Below, piece by piece: positions 59,480 through 64,000 of a DNA stretch of 64,000 nt (position 1 is its first letter; each line of letters begins with the position of its first letter). Below the pieces are notes generated by a model. The model was given only the letters and a program-made list of their open reading frames with translations. It was not told the origin of the DNA and did not search any database. The stretch lies in assembly GCA_963664365.1 (NCBI GenBank), contig OY761144.1:1550001-1614000 (forward strand). The letters are read 5' to 3'. The DNA comes from VXRN01 sp963664365. Its GTDB lineage: Bacteria; Chloroflexota; Dehalococcoidia; Lucifugimonadales; UBA1123. The position numbers and the translations under genes were made by a program.

Positions 59480-59740
59480 ATGTGTACGTATCTCACTGAA
59501 ACCCGAAAGATCGAAGGCAGCGGACGCGGCCAGCGCGGCTGGTTCAAGCTGACCGGCGCCAGGGTGTACTACGACCACCCATTCCACTCCCAGGCCGACC
59601 ACACGCTCAACATCGACTTCGTCAACGAAGAGCTTGGACTCGACGCGCGCGTGCCGGTCGAGCTGTCGGCCGAGTCCGCCCGCGAACTCATCGAGGCGAT
59701 ACAGTCCGCCCTCGATGCCGGAGAGTATCTGCACAAGTAA
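59480..59740 (+). CDS. DUF6295 family protein
   Basis: 86 aa. The start MCTYLTETRKIEGSGRGQRG and the following YYDHPFHSQADHTLNIDFVNE match the compact DUF6295 family as I recall it; the function is unknown. Its Cys2 and conserved His residues (DHPFHSQADH) could bind a metal. ATG 59480 is used because the family starts MCTYL. It is likely co-transcribed with lipB (61 bases). Confidence 0.8.
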   Translation: MCTYLTETRKIEGSGRGQRGWFKLTGARVYYDHPFHSQADHTLNIDFVNEELGLDARVPVELSAESARELIEAIQSALDAGEYLHK

Positions 59741-59766
59741 ACCTCTAACGGCAGCCTTGAGCGATT

Positions 59767-59792
59767 AGCGCCGGGACGTCTCTCTCGGCGCT
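59767..59792 (+). terminator. Terminator after lipB-DUF6295
   Basis: AGCGCCG pairs with CGGCGCT around a 12-base loop, followed by GTTTCC. The following 59793-60021 gap contains short palindromes (GTACGACCGGCGTAC, TAGCGCGCGCTA) and a TATAAA near 59950, but no gene. Confidence 0.55.
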
Positions 59793-60021
59793 GTTTCCTA
59801 ATCACCCTTCACCCCATACTCAACTCCTGACGCATCGTACTTTCGTATGACCGCCCAGTACGACCGGCGTACTAGCGCGCGCTAGGCATGTTGTCCCATG
59901 AAGAATCATCTTGGCTGATGATGTGCATTTCCAGGCAGCGGCATACAGTATAAAGCGAGTCGAATTGATCGAGTCCCGGCAATCATAAGAAGACTAGGAT
60001 GGAATGGAAGGGAACAGCAGG

Positions 60022-60210
60022 ATGTTGCAGTTGAAGAGTTGTCCAAGATGCGCAGGCGACGTGGCGCTTGGCGAGGACTGGCACGGAACCTACCGCCAGT
60101 GTCTCCAGTGCGGATGGTACAAGGACACCTCGGGTGAACCTGTACGCAGCCTAGCCCAAGTCGCGATGGCGGACCTGATGGAAGAGTTCGCACACCGACG
60201 CGCCAGCTAG
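60022..60210 (+). CDS. Small zinc-ribbon protein, 62 aa
   Basis: Two CxxC knuckles (KSCPRCAGDVALGEDWHGTY and QCLQCGWYKD) form a zinc ribbon, followed by a short helix. The spacing matches small uncharacterised zinc-ribbon proteins I recall from Dehalococcoidia. ATG 60022 is used; ATG 60004 would add six residues. A strong terminator follows. Probably a nucleic-acid- or protein-binding adaptor. Confidence 0.75.
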   Translation: MLQLKSCPRCAGDVALGEDWHGTYRQCLQCGWYKDTSGEPVRSLAQVAMADLMEEFAHRRAS

Positions 60211-60235
60211 TCCCCAATAATCGTCTCCTCCACTG

Positions 60236-60270
60236 AACCCCCCTCTTTCGACCGTCGAAAGAGGGGGGTT
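60236..60270 (+). terminator. Strong hairpin terminator
   Basis: AACCCCCCTCTTTCGA, a 3-base loop and an exact inverted copy (16 bp), then CCGATTTT. It ends the zinc-ribbon gene and may also stop the convergent flavoprotein gene. Confidence 0.8.
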
Positions 60271-60352
60271 CCGATTTTAAGACTTCACCTGAGGTAGCCG
60301 GGACATGCGCGCCGCGCCCCGCTCCCGAATGTCTCCACGGTCGGCCCCAAGA

Positions 60353-61894
60353 TCACCGGGACATCTCCCAGTCGCGCAAGACGGTGTGCGCCGCGTTGTG
60401 CCCGGGAACTCCGGTGACTTCGCCTCCCGGGTGTGCGCCGGCGCCGCACAGGTAGAGACTGTCGATAGGAGTCCTGTACCCGGAAAACGGCCCGCCGGGC
60501 CTGTTGCCGAGGATCTGCGCAGAGGTGATGTCGAGGTGCCGAATGTTGCCGTCGGTCAGCCCGACTCGCTCCTCGAGGTCTTGGGGCGTGAACAACTCCC
60601 ATTCCCTCACGGACTTTCTGAAGTTCGGAGCGTATTCCTCGATAACGTCTATGAGATGCTCCCCGGTCTCCTCGCGCAGGTCGTCCCAAGTACCCTGCTT
60701 CGGCCTGACCGGAGCATACAGAACCCAGATCGACATAACGTGCTTGCCATCCGGAACCAGCGACCTGTCCAGTACCGACGGTATCTGAATGTGCATCACG
60801 GGAGCTGACGACGGCCTGCCCGCCCGCGCGTCGTCCGCGCTCTGCTGGAAGTAGTCCACGGACGGGCATATACGCACCTGCACGAGAAAGTCCTCGTCGT
60901 AGCGGTTTCCGAGGTAGCTGGTGAAATCAGGGAGTTCGTCCAGAGCCGCGTGGAACTTCAGGTAAGACACGTCGGTCTTCAGACGGCGAACGTGGCCTGC
61001 CAACTCAGACCCTAGCTGCCGTTCGTCGATCATGGACAGGAACGTGCGCTTCGGGTCGCCGTTCGACAGTACCACGTCCGACTCTATGACCTCTCCGTCT
61101 TCGAGCCGAACCCCCACCGCGCGGCCATCCCGCACTAGGATTCGATCGACCGGCGAGTTCGTCCTAATCTCCGCGCCGAGAGACTCGGCGGCGCGCGCCA
61201 TCGCCTGAGTGATTCCGCCCATGCCGCCGTGAGGAATGCCGAGATTGTGCGGCTCCGTGAACTTGTCGGTATGTACGTATGCCATCGACATTATCGATCC
61301 CGGCGCGCGCGGGTCCTGCGCGTCCTCGGCGTCTATGAACGCGGCGCGGACCTCCGGCGACTCGAAGCGCTCCTCCACGAGATCGCGCACGTTGCCGGTC
61401 AGCATCCGCCACCACACCGCCTCGTCGGCTGTGCCGCGCAGGTCTTCCGACACCTGCGCCAGACTTGGAGGGTCGTCGAAAAAGTACCTGTACAGTATCG
61501 CCGACGCCCTGGACATGAACTCCGCGTAGCGGCGATGTCCATCCACGTCTCCGGGAGAGAGTCGCGCAATCTCCTCTTCGTTTCTCGCTTCGTCGTGCCA
61601 GCGGAGCATGTAGTTGCCGCTAGGGAAGGGCTGGAATCTGTACGGATCGACCGGATGGATCTCGAAGCCGTGCTTCCGCAGCTCCAGATCGTCTATAACC
61701 TTGCCTTGCAGCATGTGGCAGATGTAGGAGCACGAAGACACGCGGAATCCGGGGAACAACTCTTCGGTGATGCAGGCCCCTCCCACGAAGTCGCGGCGTT
61801 CCAGAACCAAGACTCGCGCTCCGGCCCTTGCGAGATAGTTGGCCGCGACCAGTCCGTTGTGCCCTGCTCCCACGATAATGGCTGAGTATGTCAA
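60353..61894 (-). CDS. FAD-dependent oxidoreductase, phytoene-dehydrogenase/PYROXD2-like
   Basis: 513 aa. The FAD-binding N-terminus is AIIVGAGHNGLVAANYLARAG, with LERRDFVGGACITEE for the flavin ribose. A long substrate domain follows, and the C-terminal signature is DSLYLCGAGAHPGGEVTGVPGHNAAH. This matches the PYROXD2-like subgroup of CrtI-type oxidoreductases, not true phytoene desaturases. TTG 61894 has GGAG 7 bases upstream. The substrate is unknown. The 61895-62038 interval holds no gene. Confidence 0.93.
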   Translation of the reverse strand: MTYSAIIVGAGHNGLVAANYLARAGARVLVLERRDFVGGACITEELFPGFRVSSCSYICHMLQGKVIDDLELRKHGFEIHPVDPYRFQPFPSGNYMLRWHDEARNEEEIARLSPGDVDGHRRYAEFMSRASAILYRYFFDDPPSLAQVSEDLRGTADEAVWWRMLTGNVRDLVEERFESPEVRAAFIDAEDAQDPRAPGSIMSMAYVHTDKFTEPHNLGIPHGGMGGITQAMARAAESLGAEIRTNSPVDRILVRDGRAVGVRLEDGEVIESDVVLSNGDPKRTFLSMIDERQLGSELAGHVRRLKTDVSYLKFHAALDELPDFTSYLGNRYDEDFLVQVRICPSVDYFQQSADDARAGRPSSAPVMHIQIPSVLDRSLVPDGKHVMSIWVLYAPVRPKQGTWDDLREETGEHLIDVIEEYAPNFRKSVREWELFTPQDLEERVGLTDGNIRHLDITSAQILGNRPGGPFSGYRTPIDSLYLCGAGAHPGGEVTGVPGHNAAHTVLRDWEMSR

Positions 61895-62038
61895 GGTGAG
61901 TCTCCTTTCGGCGGCAGCCGATGCCGCCCGCCCTGATCCTGTTCTCAGTAGGCTGCCGGGACTCGGAATGATAGGGAAGGGCGAGATGTCGGGATAGGAT
62001 TCTACTCTATGGTGCGAACAAGCACAAAGGTTAGTTCG

Positions 62039-62067
62039 TTGCCCTCAGGTCTTTCTGGCACTACAAT
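62039..62067 (+). promoter_or_regulatory. Promoter for the gene at 62131
   Basis: TTGCCC (62039-62044), a 17-base spacer and TACAAT (62062-62067). A small hairpin GACCG/CGGTC lies in the leader. Confidence 0.55.
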
Positions 62068-62130
62068 GATGTCTCGCTGACGACCGCTTACGTCGGTCGA
62101 TATGCCGTTACATGTCCTGGGTATCCGGGG

Positions 62131-62436
62131 GTGTCTGTGGCGATACGCGCATGGGACATAGCCAAAGTCGTTTCCCAAAAGGCGGGAGATGCGGTCACGC
62201 TTCTCTTCGATGCGTTTCCTCCGTACTACATTGCGGAGGGAGCGCTGTCTGCCAAGGAGGTTGGGAGGAACGGCAAGCGCTACATCCACGTGGGCGACGC
62301 CAAGATAGCGGTTGACCGCGCGACGTTCGAGACCCTGTCCACAGGTGAACGCATCAGGGTGCGCTACACTCGCGGATTCCGCGCCGTCAGCATAGACCGG
62401 TATGTCAACTCCAACGGACATGTAGGACAGGTATAG
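62131..62436 (+). CDS. Hypothetical protein, 101 aa
   Basis: No family recognised with certainty. It is soluble and mixed alpha/beta. The C-terminus (STGERIRVRYTRGFRAVSIDRYV) is an Arg-rich beta hairpin that could bind nucleic acid. The start is GTG 62131 or GTG 62137, behind a good promoter; the ribosome-binding site is a loose GGGGG. The frame is better than the opposite one (62002-62421), which reads as Arg-rich noise. Confidence 0.55.
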   Translation: MSVAIRAWDIAKVVSQKAGDAVTLLFDAFPPYYIAEGALSAKEVGRNGKRYIHVGDAKIAVDRATFETLSTGERIRVRYTRGFRAVSIDRYVNSNGHVGQV

Positions 62437-62627
62437 CTAGCGCCCCGCGCCGATGCGATCCCGCTGCTCTTGCCTAACCGCTTAGAGTAGGGTAGAGTAT
62501 CGCTTGACTCCAAGGCCGGTTTGGCTGGTGGGAGAAGCGGGTACATCGCCTCTTGGCGCGCCCGTCTCCTTAATATAAGCAGCCGAATGTGCCGGCCTAA
62601 CGCAGCCGCAGCAAGAGGAGGGCAAAT

Positions 62628-64000
62628 ATGACCACCGAAGCAGTACTGGGCGCAAGTATCAAGCGTCGCGAAGATCCGAGACTTATCACAGGCAAGGGAA
62701 CCTACGTCGATGACGTGCGGCTGGTTGGGACTCTCAACATGGTCTTGGTTCGCAGCCCCCACGCGCACGCCAACGTCACCGGCGTCGATACGTCGGCAGC
62801 CGCGGCCGCCGATGGCGTCGTCGCCGTCTATACCGGCCCCGACCTCGAGGAGCAGCTTGGCTCCCTCCCATGCGGCTGGGTCGTTCCCGACACAAAGGAA
62901 GTCCCGCATCCTCCCCTCGCCATAGGCAAGGTGCGTTGCGTGGGCGACGCCGTGGCCGCCGTCGTGGCGACCAGCGCCCAGGCCGCCGCTGACGCCGCGG
63001 TTCTGGTGGACGTCGACTACGATGTCCTCGACGCGGTGGTCGATATGGAGGACGGAGTGCAGGACGGCGCCGCTCAGGTCCACGATGACGCGCCGAACAA
63101 CATCGCGTTCGAGTGGGAGGTCGGAGGCGGAGACTTCGACGCGGCAGCCTCCGGCGCGGAGGTCCGCGTGACCGAGCGGATCGTGAACCAGCGCCTCATT
63201 CCAAACCCGATGGAAGGCCGCGCTGTGGTCGCGGACTTCAACGCGGGCACCAACCAACTCACCCTGTACACGTCCACCCAGATTCCTCACCTCGTGAGGC
63301 TGCTTCTAGCGCTGGTTACTGGCCACCCCGAGCATCAGATCCGCGTGATCGCCCCGGACGTAGGCGGCGGGTTCGGATGCAAGCTGTACCTGTACGCCGA
63401 AGAGGTGATCGCCGCGGTGGTTGCCAAGAACCTCGGTCAGCCGGTCAAGTGGGTCGAGGGCAGGCAGGAAAACTACCTCGCCACGACTCACGGGCGCGAC
63501 CACGTCGGCGAGGTGGAGATCGTCGGAGACAGCGACGGCAACGTCACCGGACTCAGGACCGACGTTTACGCCAACATGGGAGCTTACCTGTCCACGTTCG
63601 CCCCCGCCATACCGACCTACCTGTTCGGGCTGATGCTAGTCGGCCCGTACAGCATAGACAACGTGCAGTGCAAAGTGACCGGCGTATTCACGACCACGAC
63701 GCCGGTCGACGCCTATCGCGGCGCGGGCCGCCCGGAGGCCACGTACATCGTGGAGCGGATGATGGACCGCTACGCCGCCGAGATCGGCATGGATCCTGCG
63801 GAGGTCAGGCGCAAGAACCTGATCCCCCCGTTCGAGGACGGTCACGAGGTTGCGACCACGGTCATATACGACAGTGGAAACTACGAGGCCGGGCTGGACC
63901 GCGCTCTGGAGTTGGTCGGCTACGACGACTTCCGCGCTGAGCAGGCCTCGGCCCGTGACGAGGGACGCTACCTCGGCATCGGACTTTCAACCTACGTCGA
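62628..64000 (+). CDS. CoxL-type molybdopterin-binding subunit, form II (3' end outside window)
   Basis: At least 457 codons open to the window edge. The start MTTEAVLGASIKRREDPRLI and the hammerhead domain RSPHAHANVTGVDT are typical of CoxL-like large subunits. VGGGFGCKLYLYAEE is the MoCo-binding segment, with Gly-Cys where xanthine dehydrogenases often have GGK. The active-site loop is AYRGAGRPEATY: the AYxGAGR motif of form II CoxL, not the AYxCSFR of true CO dehydrogenase. GAGGAGG lies 6 bases before ATG 62628. Medium and small subunits are not visible. The 62437-62627 gap holds no gene and only a weak promoter (TTGACT at 62503, TATAAG near 62574). Confidence 0.93.
   Translation, partial: MTTEAVLGASIKRREDPRLITGKGTYVDDVRLVGTLNMVLVRSPHAHANVTGVDTSAAAAADGVVAVYTGPDLEEQLGSLPCGWVVPDTKEVPHPPLAIGKVRCVGDAVAAVVATSAQAAADAAVLVDVDYDVLDAVVDMEDGVQDGAAQVHDDAPNNIAFEWEVGGGDFDAAASGAEVRVTERIVNQRLIPNPMEGRAVVADFNAGTNQLTLYTSTQIPHLVRLLLALVTGHPEHQIRVIAPDVGGGFGCKLYLYAEEVIAAVVAKNLGQPVKWVEGRQENYLATTHGRDHVGEVEIVGDSDGNVTGLRTDVYANMGAYLSTFAPAIPTYLFGLMLVGPYSIDNVQCKVTGVFTTTTPVDAYRGAGRPEATYIVERMMDRYAAEIGMDPAEVRRKNLIPPFEDGHEVATTVIYDSGNYEAGLDRALELVGYDDFRAEQASARDEGRYLGIGLSTYV

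Overview
The window is about 60% G+C and gene-dense, and it reads as chromosomal DNA of a free-living, largely aerobic bacterium. The best guess is Chloroflexota, Dehalococcoidia, near the SAR202-type lineages. Supporting traits are lipoproteins whose mature N-terminus is a run of VPGETVVVEKEV-type repeats, endonuclease Q, a PYROXD2-like oxidoreductase, CoxL/xanthine-dehydrogenase-like molybdoenzymes, an FGE-activated sulfatase, L-2-hydroxyglutarate oxidase, and many TTG/GTG starts. No rRNA or CRISPR array was seen. One tRNA (Trp, CCA anticodon) is present. The taxonomic call is an inference from gene content only.

Layout. 0.1-5.2 kb: a small unknown gene, a MarR regulator behind a long foldable leader, alaS-ruvX, and a small helical protein. 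5.3-10 kb: a peptide-type ABC importer (binding protein plus two permeases, no ATPase). 10-12 kb: ccmAB, a JAMM peptidase and tRNA-Trp. 12.5-14.2 kb: a DUF3179 lipoprotein interrupted by one in-frame TGA that looks like selenocysteine. 14.2-15.5 kb: DAHP synthase behind a Tyr/Phe-rich leader peptide and terminator. 15.6-21.7 kb: formylglycine-generating enzyme, sulfatase and a giant beta-propeller lipoprotein. 21.8-30.5 kb: SDR, molybdoenzyme, secreted metallopeptidase, endoQ/lexA divergent pair and lhgO. 30.5-32.7 kb: repeat-rich DNA carrying decayed phage packaging genes. 32.7-38.1 kb: uvrB and the tig-clpP-clpX operon. 38.2-43.9 kb: two paralogous VWA lipoproteins and an HTH-TPR membrane protein. 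44.1-48.2 kb: a NarL-type two-component system divergent from a membrane sensor-like protein and PspA. 48.2-53.3 kb: a GMC remnant, an aminotransferase, a BrnT-like toxin/antitoxin pair, a MITE-like element, iterons, a D5/SF3 helicase and two small membrane proteins. 53.5-59.7 kb: an alpha-ketoacid dehydrogenase complex (E1a, E1b, E2) separated from lipB by a lower-GC three-gene insert (ParB-like, unknown, PIN). 60-64 kb: a zinc-ribbon protein, a PYROXD2-like flavoprotein, an unknown protein and the start of a form II CoxL-type gene.

How the genes work together. LipB would supply the octanoyl group for lipoylation of the E2 encoded just upstream. FGE would convert the sulfatase cysteine to formylglycine. 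Trigger factor and ClpXP form one protein-quality operon. EndoQ, LexA and UvrB are DNA-repair genes within 7 kb. The kinase/regulator pair and the PspA operon resemble a Lia/Psp-like envelope-stress module, with one sensor-domain type present once in the kinase and twice in its divergent neighbour.

Most notable: the DUF3179 selenoprotein candidate with a SECIS-like hairpin directly after the UGA; the aroG attenuator; the MarR leader structure; the duplicated sensor domain beside PspA; and the ParB-unknown-PIN insert.
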